From positions 62,001 through 126,000 of the forward strand of contig JACKFB010000010.1 of assembly GCA_020632695.1 (NCBI GenBank): a DNA stretch of 64,000 bases. Reading direction: 5' to 3'. This DNA comes from Deltaproteobacteria bacterium (GTDB taxonomy: Bacteria; Myxococcota_A; UBA9042; PHBI01; JACKFB01). A program made the translations under genes and the position numbers. A model generated the notes under the pieces. It saw nothing but the letters and a program-made list of their open reading frames with translations, was not told the origin of the DNA and did no database searches. Shown in pieces: positions 9,701 through 16,366 of this stretch; position 1 is the first letter of the stretch, and the number at the start of each line of letters is the position of its first letter.

Positions 9701-10607
9701 CGGCGTTGATGTAGCAGATGTGAGCCAGGCAGGGGTTCGAGGGCGTGCAGTCGGACTTGGTGTTGCAGCAGAGCGGGTCACCGTTGTCCGTGTTCACGCA
9801 GGAGTTGGTGGCGACGTTGCAGGAGTCCACCGTGCAGGCGTCGTCGTCGTTGCAGCGGGTGTCGTTGACCTTGTTGCAGCAGCCGGCGATCGACTCGTGG
9901 AAGCAGACGCCCGAGACGCCGCAGGTGTCGGTGGTGCAGGGATCGCCGTCATCGCAGTGCGTGTCGTCCAAGCACTCCTGACACTTGCCGGCGACGCAGA
10001 ACGACCCGAAGGCGCACTCCAGGTCGTGGTCACAGCAGCCGGCGATCGGGCCCCAGTTGCAGACGTTGGCGCTGCAGGCCTGCGCGGAGCATGAGAGACC
10101 GTCGTCGCAGTCGCTGCTCTTCCCGCAGGTGGTCTTCATCTTTACATAGAGGGTGTTGAGGCTCTCGGGGTTCGGCAGGAACTCCCCGGCTTGGTCGACC
10201 AGCGCCACGGCGAGCTGGCGGCGGCCGATCGTGAGCGCTCCGTACGTGAAGCTGGCGGCGGTGGTGACGGGGGCGCCCACCGCGACACCGTCGAGGAAGT
10301 ACTGAAGCTTGTACTCCCCGGCTCCGGTGCCCAGCGTCGCGTTCGAGACGCTGATGGTCGCGACCACCGTGTCACCGACGGTGTAGCTCTTGTTCGCCGG
10401 TGGCGACGTGAACTTCACCGTTGGCGCATTGGTCGCCGCGAGCGCTGCCGTTGCCGGCGCGTCCGATGTCTCGGTCTCCGCCGCAGACGCCGATGACGGC
10501 CCCCGCGTGGAGGTGGATTGGTCCTGCTCACATCCGGCGGTGACCAGGGCCAACGCGGCTACGAGCATCAATACGCCGTGCCCGGTACAACGGAGCCAGC
10601 CTTTCAT
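708..10607 (-). CDS. Giant Cys/Asp-rich mosaic surface lipoprotein (3,299 aa)
   Basis: The N-terminus has a basic residue, a hydrophobic stretch and a lipobox ending TAGC, so the protein is exported and lipidated at about Cys26. Domains in order (approximate residues): a beta-sandwich segment (60-155); CxxDxDCDDGxxCTxDxC-type repeats (160-395); a lamin-tail domain starting LVINEMMVAP (400-580); more Cys repeats (590-1000); a beta-rich segment (1040-1270); an alpha/beta domain with a GATase-like look (1273-1476); two P-domain-like modules (1550-1670, 1783-1903); a PPC-like module (1910-2033); more Cys repeats (2036-2900); MopE-like DCDxxxD metal-binding motifs such as EICDGIDNNCNGQID (2926-3086); and a final beta domain. 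Many Asp-rich loops suggest calcium binding. No protease catalytic domain is evident. The role is unknown; adhesion or a surface fibre is an inference. Long opposite-strand ORFs here are compositional shadows. Confidence 0.9.
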   Translation of the reverse strand: MKGWLRCTGHGVLMLVAALALVTAGCEQDQSTSTRGPSSASAAETETSDAPATAALAATNAPTVKFTSPPANKSYTVGDTVVATISVSNATLGTGAGEYKLQYFLDGVAVGAPVTTAASFTYGALTIGRRQLAVALVDQAGEFLPNPESLNTLYVKMKTTCGKSSDCDDGLSCSAQACSANVCNWGPIAGCCDHDLECAFGSFCVAGKCQECLDDTHCDDGDPCTTDTCGVSGVCFHESIAGCCNKVNDTRCNDDDACTVDSCNVATNSCVNTDNGDPLCCNTKSDCTPSNPCLAHICYINAVSGEHRCRYGPQEIGCCTNDTQCADANPCTLDACEYANISDEKGSCSHEPDPAKPACCLSKNDCDDNDLSTLDKCVSNVCVHEDDPTYCSLPPTSGLVINEMMVAPGGIDDALGEWFELYNSTSQPINLTGYTIETDAGQTHTLTAANAVSGPPLGLTIGAHSYYVLARNVDSTLNGGFKPQYQYVNITLPDKFESGADVTRTLTIKDASGTVIDSVTYNTATWPSVNGHSYALSNPFVDNSVVANWRAGGSNPNAAKNLKYGASSNNLYGTPKNANTDVFLGVLDPVNCDAPQTNACAEGRCGLDNQCAYSNQAGCCTTNADCNDYDSCTTDTCDVATNTCNPPVVDPLCCKTTADCDDGNPCNLDRCIGGTCRYSPVVVPGCCVSNADCDDDDACTVDACDTVSKVCKPGVPVVGTGGAQCCNHPDDCDDGDPATIDLCSFNDSPPICVSVPDPDYCNQITDACDDGVACTTDSCDVGLQKCRHELQPGCCTVNAQCPSDNDPCTAESCDTATGNCQSLPVQGCCISDNACDDGNVCTVDSCGTSHVCHHEAVAGCCLTSSDCDDGSSCTTDTCSGNVCTHQAQTSCCTPGGSQAVLVGQCGPDPDGPATCFQWECTGAGACNLLQNANCCSVSADCNDGDPCTTDICLSNKTCKHLQTTTGGCCTVNSNCPESDGNACTAPFCSAGLCGEAAIPGCSPSIEPPVGGGPGGGDPGTDPTSCWTNTTAGLLGPDDHASCVGLGHVVGAGAILSSFSFDPNNADDATVQFNMAWNNGAGTHTITVLATAVENDYSGAEVIDIVDASGSNPGTLYTYNLSNAMLAQNQVWIGWRVDSDTPDNIDVAVDDFIVGTGHAPFFVGSLQADKTYDRSADQLLSGGTITSALGDTKVKTFWSHDVEWNSQTLTYELLDAPSFVTIKETTKLGLWGVWQVKVQVKPTLPTHIGSYSVRLRVSDGGFTATLPFQIDVTLGAGYVLWAPGSPAEGDALATALDGAGVVYQRVTSLSQVVDFSQVRALFITAGGGSSNHVLTNSQVAPAIAFAEGGGHIYLEGSSTFAEDPQTALQQKMQVALVAQDGGLFGQLAGSWFHHPGTWAYTSDGAYLNDVDHLAPKIGSGARTVLHQVSDNAGLSIAAEDPSTGSRTYATSIVYSKLAADGAAASAYIADVLDFFQNGFGGCTVAAGCADGNACTIDSCVGGQCQNAPDSSCTACQADSDCDTGEVCKPNGDCEVPGGGEVGAGDPPPTDFNCDQTDEIIDLVKHTSGFKLIDDVNTHVKITLAATQKVGWLRVQLRHAGVVVSLLEPDPANTSNVLDATFDIGLLPAAGAMSDFDGTLLEGDWILTVENTKGGQKCGTVNEWSLFVTSSDPPACTVDADCDNGQACDGTEICNAGTCELGSALDCDDGNPCTLDVCDPAANNGAGACDHSVRAATCAGAACSGGNSIDAGDGQCGLADACVGGLGGATGTCTTVCPGCAVGHSGQIDTPFNDFQCVTAVVNVTAPNDFVSDVYVRADVSHAALGQLTVKVFSPDNTSATLLNLEGGSLANFHSTWPFSNPNPSLCSLDGVQASGLWKVQVCDTATGTTGVLHSASIWVDTQTSDPTLGQNCSNAVTIPVDGDNHTITGTTACYADSTQGSCSGGDGHDKVHSLVLPSPQRVRATLSTPLFNGALYVTDTCSSGSFACADVAPSGGMEVLDVHLNPGTWYLVVDALDEVDEGDYTLDVQVTELTPNGGSCTDGLDCESGHCQNGFCCGSGDCCAIATDCPAAYTVASVCNSAATCQGFRKDPACSANKCISTNVADDTGCSTTTVAKDCGLIAPLYCTGEQVQDPAQPCPPGCGFDDANCAPGAHCYEGTEVCRVDLPNGSVCERDGHCESGQCVDGVCCDTACDGQCEQCNKAGSVGTCALSAAGTDPGDDCAGNGTCGGVCDGSGGCTFTPPTTSCGPCLRCDGVGGCTVGQPADTDPDDTCPVCEVCNGESGTLAACVPVPSGQDPVDDCSPQGAASCQHTGVCNGASACENFASTTECVAQTCTNGFRDPAHFCDGLGTGTSCVDPPDEFCGGLACTADGLDCRTNCTQDSECITGYFCDNPGPTGTCEPKLANGDACNADNECTTNFCTDGVCCTTACAGACRQCDISGDGTCTLHPFPTDPETGCGLYWCNGTGACNVTCSVDSDCKAGNFCNGTTCEPKRGLGGECSGNNQCDEGVCNLADGVCCDGPCSRTCESCKLAGFEGTCKIIEAGQDPDEECAGSGTCGGACDGNPNGGSCTFPTAGSDCGTCKTCNGNGACISAPANTNPNSSCAGCQTCNGTGACKNVPFGTDFHDDCAATAQTSCGLDGQCDGNGACDYWGTSAVVTPASCTAGVLTLADYCDGAGSVADGGTQSCTPYICASGTACGTTCSSHAQCATGYFCDFNDLDGDGRTNDCVAKRLDGQQCNLGAPFECANGTCNNGGICCAGGGDCCTNSNNCQHLAVAPTCSSSAPGGCSGSRMDAYCNPSHVCAVTAAISDPSACATNLCDNAKCTGLTFTDKKYCDTSGGCTVGGTVFSCDDGNPCTIDSCNGNGTCGHVNDNGAQVVCYEGPAGTRHVGICQDGLRTCTDGLMGACDGQVMPAIETCNAPGSKVDEDCDGSTDEEGAEGCTVYFYDFDNDGVGVDDYKCLCEPTGFYRALGNGDCDDNNNQAKPGNTELCSTPFDDNCNSVVNEQNASGCQNRYFDGDSDGQGVGGALCLCSPFTAPYTATSTGDCNDGNNQVNSGATEICDGIDNNCNGQIDTAERSAAAMCGTPAHSTPGCNVNCYISNCDATWFNVDGLFSNGCEANPDSYDIAGQGNFCANDANTILVGPSSGMSSTPTSEYFSPLNTILPSGDVDWYRAYIQDNGTLGSGFSFEIVLSTNSGSSPGDFVFDLYEDSCSNLVCQAARTYRVATNFNHTSSGCSGTSPCGMQNCDLNANAHCTENLPSAINSWFYAKVYRRSGAPTAGTNTYQLRFRGGY

Positions 10608-10962
10608 CGCCCTACCCCTCTCTGCAGCCTGCCTGTCGATTCCGACGAGCCGGGTAACAAGCGCCCCCGCCCACTACCCGGTGCACCAGCGAGACACACG
10701 TTGCCCCTCTGGTTGGCGCCAGTCTACGATCCTGGCCACGCGTTGCAATCGGAAGGTCACGGCGCCCTCCCCCCCGGATCGGCGATTAAGCCCCGGAAAG
10801 TCCGCAGATTTCTCGGTTACATGGCCGCTGAACCGGCGCCGAAATTTCTCGGGGCGGCGGATCCTGCGCCAGCCTTTCCCCCAACGGCCCCTGTCTGGCT
10901 TGACAGGCCGGCTCGGCGACTGCTACCGAGCGAGGCCTCACGGCGGCCAAGGAGCACCCCGC
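10608..10962. other. Divergent intergenic region with repeats
   Basis: This 355-base gap separates the minus-strand giant gene from the plus-strand outer-membrane protein gene and must hold both promoters. It contains an inverted repeat CCGGGTA (10650-10656) / TACCCGG (10675-10681) that would fall in the leader of the giant gene, and a 9-base direct repeat ATTTCTCGG at 10808-10816 and 10844-10852. It also contains the TTGACA promoter listed separately. No coding sequence is credible here. Confidence 0.5.
10900..10928 (+). promoter_or_regulatory. Sigma-70-type promoter candidate for the TIGR04551-like gene
   Basis: A perfect TTGACA at 10900-10905 is followed after 16-18 bases by TGCTACCGA (an extended TGnTA-type -10) at about 10921-10929. 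Initiation near 10935 would give a leader of about 28 bases containing the AAGGAG ribosome site. Confidence 0.45.
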
Positions 10963-12726
10963 ATGCGACGTCCCGGCGCCCTATCGCTCGTCCTCGCCCT
11001 CATCGCATGCGCCGGCTCGATTCCGGCGCGCGCGGACGACGTCGACGATGAGCTGGAGAAGCTCATCGAGGAGGCGGGGAGCGACTCGTCGTTGGGCGGT
11101 TGGGCGGACAAGCAGGCGGAGCGCCCGCCGAGCTACCCGCGCCTCGAGCACCACGGCTATTTCCGGTTCCGCGCCGATCTGTTCTGGCGTGGCCATCTCG
11201 GCACGGTGAACCCGGACGATCGCACCCAGCACACCAGCGCGATCCCGGCGCCGCTCCGCGAGAACGCCATCAACAACGATCCGGACACCCCGTTCGCCAA
11301 CCAGATCCACAGCAACGGGGCGAAGACGATCGCGGGCGCCAACATCCGGTTCCGCTACCAGCCGAAGTTCTTGATCTCGTCGTCGATGCGGATCGCCGCC
11401 ACCTTCGACATTCTCGACAACCTGGTGCTCGGCTCCACGCCCGACTTCGACGGGAACCTGTCCCGCCCCGACGTCCCGCTCTCGGCCTTCGCGTCGAGCC
11501 AGGCGCCGCCGCAGTCGGGCATCAACGGGTTCCGCGACGGCATCCGTGTGAAGGAGGCCTATGCCGAATGGCAGCCGGCCTTCCTGCTGCGCCTGGGCCG
11601 GATGTCCTCCAACTGGGGCCTCGGAATGCTCGCCAACGGCGGTCAGGGGATCGACTCCGACTACGGCGACTACGTCGATCGCGCCATGCTGCTCCTCAAG
11701 ATCTACGGCGTGTACATCGCGCCGATGTGGGACTTCGCCTACTCGGGCGCGACCACCGAGGACCCGGGGAACTTCTTCGGCCAGGCGAAGGATCTGGGAC
11801 AGGCCGACGACGTGAAGCAGTGGGTGCTGGCGATCTTCCAGCGTCCGCTGAGCGAGGCCGAGCGGGCCAAGCGCCAGATCGAGCTGCGCGAGGAGTTCAA
11901 GCCCGCCTTCGACTGGGGCCTCTACACGGTGTTCCGCAAGCAGAACCTGGACCTGACCCAGGAGAGCTACCGGGACTACCTGGAGTCGGGCGGCCTGAAG
12001 ACCTACGACTACCTGACCCTGGTGCCCCGTGACGCGTGGGTCGTGGTGCCCGACCTCTGGCTGCGCTTCGAGAAGCGCTTCGACTACACCAGCGGCATCC
12101 GCTTCGAGCTCGAGGCGGCCGGTCTCATCGGCGAGATCGGGAACGTGAGCGACGACGCCTCGACCGACGGCTCGAACCGCAAGATCCGCCAGCTCGGCGT
12201 GGCGATGGAGCTGGAGTACCAGCGCGGGCAGATCTCGATGGGCCTGGACGCCGGCATGGCGTCGGGCGACTCGGCCGAGGGCTTCGGGGTCAACGACCGC
12301 CCGGTCCTGGCCGAGGCGGACGGATCGCCGAACCGCAACGTCACGGCCTTCAAGTTCGACCGCGACTACCACATCGACCTGCTGCTCTTCCGCGAGGTCA
12401 TCGGCACGGTCACCAACACCGTCTACGTGAAGCCGTACGTCTCCTACGACGTGTTCGACTCGGTCGAGGAGGCCCTCGGGGCGCGCCTCGACCTGCTGGT
12501 GGCCGAGGCGCTGGCCCCGTCGGCGACGCCCGGAGACAAGCGGCACCTGGGAGTCGAGGCGGACCTGCGCCTCTTCTATGAGGAGAAGGGCGTGTTCAAC
12601 CTCGACATCGAGAGCGGCTTCCTCTTCCCGGGCAAGGCCTTCGACCTGCTGGACCAGAACGGGGATCGCCTGCGCAGCGCCAAGTTCGCCTTCACGGTGC
12701 AGACCCGCCTCACCATGCAGTTCTGA
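10963..12726 (+). CDS. TIGR04551-like outer-membrane beta-barrel protein
   Basis: This 587-residue protein has an N-terminal signal peptide (hydrophobic core, cleavage about after ARA at residue 23) and then long alternating beta strands rich in aromatic residues and Asp, ending in a phenylalanine (TMQF), as is usual for outer-membrane barrels. The region around GRMSSNWGLGMLANGG resembles the TIGR04551 family described from myxobacteria; the transported substrate is unknown. The ATG at 10963 has AAGGAG 8 bases upstream and directly precedes the signal peptide, whereas the open frame further upstream is non-coding. The argH start follows 4 bases after the stop, so the genes may be cotranscribed. 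Confidence 0.75.
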   Translation: MRRPGALSLVLALIACAGSIPARADDVDDELEKLIEEAGSDSSLGGWADKQAERPPSYPRLEHHGYFRFRADLFWRGHLGTVNPDDRTQHTSAIPAPLRENAINNDPDTPFANQIHSNGAKTIAGANIRFRYQPKFLISSSMRIAATFDILDNLVLGSTPDFDGNLSRPDVPLSAFASSQAPPQSGINGFRDGIRVKEAYAEWQPAFLLRLGRMSSNWGLGMLANGGQGIDSDYGDYVDRAMLLLKIYGVYIAPMWDFAYSGATTEDPGNFFGQAKDLGQADDVKQWVLAIFQRPLSEAERAKRQIELREEFKPAFDWGLYTVFRKQNLDLTQESYRDYLESGGLKTYDYLTLVPRDAWVVVPDLWLRFEKRFDYTSGIRFELEAAGLIGEIGNVSDDASTDGSNRKIRQLGVAMELEYQRGQISMGLDAGMASGDSAEGFGVNDRPVLAEADGSPNRNVTAFKFDRDYHIDLLLFREVIGTVTNTVYVKPYVSYDVFDSVEEALGARLDLLVAEALAPSATPGDKRHLGVEADLRLFYEEKGVFNLDIESGFLFPGKAFDLLDQNGDRLRSAKFAFTVQTRLTMQF

Positions 12727-12730
12727 GGCG

Positions 12731-14206
12731 ATGGCGGGCGGCGATCAGACCAAGGCCTGGGGCGGGCGCTTCAGCGAGGGGACACACGCCTCCGTCGAGG
12801 CGATGAACGCGTCGATCGCGTTCGATCGGGTGCTGGCCATCGAGGACATCGCCGGCTCGGTGGCCCACGCGCGGATGCTGCTGACCCAGGGGCTGCTCGA
12901 TGCCGACGAGCACCGGATGATCGAGTCCGGGCTCGAGGCGATCGCCACCGAGATCCGGGCCGGCCGCTTCGAATTCACCGTCGCTCGCGAAGACGTCCAC
13001 ATGAACGTCGAGGGCGCCCTGGCCGACGCGATCGGCCCCACGGCCGGCCGCCTGCACACCGGCCGCAGCCGCAACGATCAGGTGGCGCTGGACCTGCGGC
13101 TGTGGCTGAGGCGGGAGCTGACCGCCCTCGGTGAGGAGGTGGCCGCGACCGTCGAGGCCCTGCTCGCGCTGGCCACGACCCACGCCGAGGTCCCCATGCC
13201 GGGGTACACGCACCTGCAGCGGGCGCAGCCGGTCACCTTCGGGCACCACATGATGGCGTACGCGGCCATGTACCTGCGCGATCTGGACCGGCTGCTGGAC
13301 GCGCGACGCCGGACCGCCGTGCTGCCGCTCGGCTCGGGCGCCCTGGCCGCCTCGCCGCTGCCGCTGGACCGGCACCGGGTGGCGGCCGAGCTGGAGATGC
13401 CGGACATCACGCTGAACAGCCTCGACGGCGTCAGCGACAGGGACGCCGCCCTCGAGTCCCTCGCGGCGTTGTCCATCCTGATGGTCCACACCAGCCGGCT
13501 CGCCGAGGAGCTGGTGCTCTGGGCCTCGCAGGAGTTCGCGTTCATCGAGATCTCGGACGCCTTCTGCACCGGCTCCAGCTTGATGCCCCAGAAGAAGAAC
13601 CCGGACATCCCCGAGCTGCTGCGCGGGAAGGCCGGCCGCGTCTTCGGCGCGCTCCAGGCGCTGCTGGTGACGATGAAGGGCCTGCCGCTGGCCTACAACA
13701 AGGACATGCAGGAGGACAAGGAGCCCGTCATCGACGCCTTCGCGACGGCGCGCGTCTGCATGGGCATCCTGCCGGCCTTGCTGGGCGCGATCCGGGTCCG
13801 CCCCGAGCGGCTGATGGCCGCGCTCGCCGATGGCTTCCTGCTGGCCACCGACCTCGCCGACCATCTGGTCGAGCAGGGCGTGCCCTTCCGGGAGGCCCAC
13901 CACGTCGTAGGCGCCGCCGTGGGCCTGTGCCTGGAGCGGGGCTGCCGCCTCGAGGATCTGGACATCGAGGCGCTGCGCTCGCTGCACACCGCCTTCGGTG
14001 ACGACGCGCTGTCCGTGTTGGACCCGGCGCGCAGCCTGGCCCGCCGCGACCTCCCCGGCGGACCGGCCCCGGGGCGCGTGCGCGAGTCCATCGAACGGGC
14101 GAGCGCCGCGCTGGAAGGGCTGCGCGAGCGCCTGGCCGAGGCGGGCCCCTCCGCCCTCGAGCGGGCGCTCCACGCGGGGACGCCGCTCCCACCCCCCAAG
14201 GGCTGA
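12731..14206 (+). CDS. argH: Argininosuccinate lyase
   Basis: The enzyme splits argininosuccinate into arginine and fumarate, the last step of arginine synthesis, in the cytoplasm as a homotetramer. The 491-residue sequence starts with the typical KAWGGRFSEGT, has TGRSRNDQVALDLR near residue 110 and the fumarate-lyase signature GSSLMPQKKNPD near 281-292. It is slightly longer than the ~460-residue norm, mainly at the C-terminus, which ends in an Ala/Glu-rich stretch. The ATG at 12731 follows the previous stop by 4 bases; upstream codons in this frame overlap the barrel gene and are rejected. The lysA start lies 4 bases downstream, giving a likely argH-lysA unit of amino-acid biosynthesis. Confidence 0.96.
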   Translation: MAGGDQTKAWGGRFSEGTHASVEAMNASIAFDRVLAIEDIAGSVAHARMLLTQGLLDADEHRMIESGLEAIATEIRAGRFEFTVAREDVHMNVEGALADAIGPTAGRLHTGRSRNDQVALDLRLWLRRELTALGEEVAATVEALLALATTHAEVPMPGYTHLQRAQPVTFGHHMMAYAAMYLRDLDRLLDARRRTAVLPLGSGALAASPLPLDRHRVAAELEMPDITLNSLDGVSDRDAALESLAALSILMVHTSRLAEELVLWASQEFAFIEISDAFCTGSSLMPQKKNPDIPELLRGKAGRVFGALQALLVTMKGLPLAYNKDMQEDKEPVIDAFATARVCMGILPALLGAIRVRPERLMAALADGFLLATDLADHLVEQGVPFREAHHVVGAAVGLCLERGCRLEDLDIEALRSLHTAFGDDALSVLDPARSLARRDLPGGPAPGRVRESIERASAALEGLRERLAEAGPSALERALHAGTPLPPPKG

Positions 14207-14210
14207 AGCG

Positions 14211-15467
14211 ATGGACCACTTCACGCGGCGCGACGGCGAGCTGTGGTGCGAGGACGTCGCGCTGTCGCGGATCGCACGCGAGGTCGGCACGCCGACCTAC
14301 GTCTACAGCCGGGCCACCCTGACCCGCCACTATCGCGTGTTCGAGGAGGCCTGGAGCCCGGTCGAGCATCTCATCTGCTTCGCCGTCAAGGCCTGCAGCA
14401 GCCTCGGGGTGCTCAGCGTGCTGGCCCGTCTGGGCAGCGGCTTCGACATCGTCAGCGTCGGCGAGCTCGAGCGGGTGCTCCGCGCCGGCGGGCAGCCGCA
14501 GCGCATCGTCTTCTCCGGGGTGGGCAAGCGCGATGACGAGATCGCCCGCGCCCTCGAGGTCGGCGTGCACTGCATCAATGTGGAGAGCGTCGAGGAGCTC
14601 ACCATCGTCCACGAGGTCGCCACGCGCCTCGGGCGCATCGCACCAATCTCCCTGCGGATCAACCCGGACGTGGACGCCGGCACCCACCCCTACATCTCGA
14701 CCGGGCTGCGCACGAGCAAGTTCGGCATCGCCATGGCCGACGCGCGCCGCGCCTACGGGGTGGCGGCGTCGCTCGCCGGGCTGCGCATCGTCGGGGTCGA
14801 CTGTCACATCGGCAGCCAGCTCCAGGACCTCGCGCCGATCGCCGAGGCGATGCGCCGGCTGCTGGCGCTGGTCGACGAGCTGGCCACCGATGGCATCACG
14901 GTCGAGCACCTGGACCTCGGCGGTGGGCTCGGGATCCGCTACGACCAGGAGGTCCCGCCCTCGCCCGCCGAGTACGCTCGCCACCTGCTGGGCGAGCTGG
15001 GCGACAGGCCGCTTCGCATCGTGTTGGAGCCGGGGCGGGTCATCGCGGGCAACGCCGGCGTGCTGCTCATGCAGGTGCTGCTCACCAAGCACAACGAGGG
15101 CAAGCGCTTCGTCGTCGTCGACGCCGGCATGAACGACGCGATCCGACCGGCGCTCTACGGGGCGCACCATGGCATCGAGCCGGTGGCCGCCGTCGACTCC
15201 GAGCTCAGCCCGGCGGACATCGTGGGCCCGGTCTGCGAGTCAGGGGACTTCTTCGCGCGCGATCGCGCGTTCCCCCATGTAACCCGCGGAGCCCTCCTCG
15301 CGATGCGCAGCGTGGGAGCCTACGGGTTCGCGATGTCGAGCCAGTACAACAGCCGTCCGAGGGCCGCAGAGGTGCTCGTGGATGGCGACCGATATCACGT
15401 CATTCGCGCACGGGAGTCCGTGGACGATCTGATGAAAGGTGAGACGGTCGCGCCCGAAGCCGTCTAG
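14211..15467 (+). CDS. lysA: Diaminopimelate decarboxylase
   Basis: The 418-residue PLP enzyme of fold type III makes lysine from meso-diaminopimelate. The PLP lysine is Lys60 in FAVKACSSLGVL. Further marks are CHIGSQL, the glycine-rich DLGGGLGI phosphate-binding loop, CESGDFF containing the active-site Cys supplied to the partner subunit, and YNSRPRAAEVLVDG near the C-terminus. The segment after the PLP lysine reads KACSS where most family members have KANSN, a mild deviation. The ATG at 14211 is 4 bases after the argH stop, so translation is probably coupled. The family also includes related decarboxylases, but the CESxD and YNxRPRxxEV motifs favour LysA. Confidence 0.95.
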   Translation: MDHFTRRDGELWCEDVALSRIAREVGTPTYVYSRATLTRHYRVFEEAWSPVEHLICFAVKACSSLGVLSVLARLGSGFDIVSVGELERVLRAGGQPQRIVFSGVGKRDDEIARALEVGVHCINVESVEELTIVHEVATRLGRIAPISLRINPDVDAGTHPYISTGLRTSKFGIAMADARRAYGVAASLAGLRIVGVDCHIGSQLQDLAPIAEAMRRLLALVDELATDGITVEHLDLGGGLGIRYDQEVPPSPAEYARHLLGELGDRPLRIVLEPGRVIAGNAGVLLMQVLLTKHNEGKRFVVVDAGMNDAIRPALYGAHHGIEPVAAVDSELSPADIVGPVCESGDFFARDRAFPHVTRGALLAMRSVGAYGFAMSSQYNSRPRAAEVLVDGDRYHVIRARESVDDLMKGETVAPEAV

Positions 15468-15691
15468 ACTGGGTGGTGCCTCGGCCTGGGCCGGGGGACC
15501 CGGGGTCGAATCGTGGCGCACCGGCGCCGCCCGGCCCGCTCAGACCGCGAAATTGGTTCGGGGGCTATGCAAATATTGCGGAGCCATGGCGCGAAGGGCC
15601 GTCGATGGGCCCCTGGGGATCGCGTAGCCGGGGCGAGCCGCTCCCCGCGGCGCTGGCACCAGGGGGCGCCAGCTCGGGACCCTGCGGGGCA

Positions 15692-15708
15692 TTCGCACGA
15701 TTCTTGCA
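15692..15708 (+). promoter_or_regulatory. Sigma-54-like element upstream of the minor pilin cluster
   Basis: The sequence TTCGCACGATTCTTGCA matches the -24/-12 consensus YTGGCACGNNNNTTGCW at every specified position except the first G of the GG pair. Pilin genes are often RpoN-dependent, so the location is apt. However, initiation would fall about 15718-15719, only a few bases before the GTG start and downstream of the ribosome site, so the match may be fortuitous. Confidence 0.3.
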
Positions 15709-15721
15709 CACGGAGCACGTC

Positions 15722-16366
15722 GTGAGGTTCGACCTGAACAGAGCGCGACACGGCTTCACTCTCATCGAGCTGATGGTCGTGATCCTGGTGATCGGCATCC
15801 TGGTGACCGTCGCGTTGCCGCGCGTGCTGTCCAAGTCGCAGCACCAGCCCCTGGAAGAGGCCACGCACCAGATCATCGCGCTGACGGACATGGCGCGCAG
15901 CCGCGCCGCGACCGGGTTTGCGGCTTTCGGGCTGCAGATCGAGCCCTCCGATGGCACCCGCTCCGGCACGGTCGCCGTGTTCCAGGGCGCCGGCCCGGAG
16001 TGCGGCTCCATCGACATCAACGGGACGGCGCTCAAGACGCTGGACCTCGACGTGCTCTTCGAGGAGGCCTCCAAGGCCGAGGCCACCATCGCGGTACGGA
16101 TCACCGCGCTCGTCCCCGAGTCCGCCACCCTGCTCTGCTTCACGCCCGATGGGCGCACGGTCGACGCCTCGACCAACCAGCCGGTGGCCCCCGACGCCAA
16201 CGATGGCACCGACTACGCCGCCGGCGACGCCGTCATCGTGCTGCAGCAGTTCGAGGGCGGTGTGGCCTCGACCATCCCCAACAACATCATCGTCCCCTTC
16301 AGCGGCAACACGCGCTTCACGTACGGCGACGACGTGCGGAGCGCGGCCGGCCAGGGGGGCACCTGA
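15722..16366 (+). CDS. Type IV prepilin-like protein (GspH/FimT type)
   Basis: This 214-residue protein opens with a short basic leader and the prepilin peptidase site RHG^FTLIELMVV, followed by a hydrophobic helix to about residue 32, as in type IV pilins and pseudopilins. The remainder is a beta-rich globular head with two Cys that could pair. The GTG at 15722 is chosen because the frame has no other start before the cleavage site and GGAG lies 7 bases upstream. It is first in a run of overlapping minor-pilin genes, which suits a FimU/FimT- or GspH-like priming subunit. A major pilin is less likely, given the company of PilV/W/X/Y1-like genes. Confidence 0.85.
   Translation: MRFDLNRARHGFTLIELMVVILVIGILVTVALPRVLSKSQHQPLEEATHQIIALTDMARSRAATGFAAFGLQIEPSDGTRSGTVAVFQGAGPECGSIDINGTALKTLDLDVLFEEASKAEATIAVRITALVPESATLLCFTPDGRTVDASTNQPVAPDANDGTDYAAGDAVIVLQQFEGGVASTIPNNIIVPFSGNTRFTYGDDVRSAAGQGGT

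Noticed and set aside
5148..10094. Plus-strand ORF of 1,648 codons opposite the giant gene
   Set aside because: This is a compositional shadow of the repetitive Cys-rich gene, and its translation is a monotonous Val/Ala/Arg mix.
7600..10130. Regular Cys repeats resembling a CRISPR array
   Set aside because: The repetition is at protein level with variable DNA and spacing, inside a continuous coding frame with no spacers.
15500..15560. tRNA-like GTCGAATC element downstream of lysA
   Set aside because: The flanking bases do not pair as a T-arm, and no acceptor, D or anticodon arm could be drawn.
15654..15672. TGGCAC upstream of the pilin cluster as a second sigma-54 site
   Set aside because: The -12 element is absent at the required distance.
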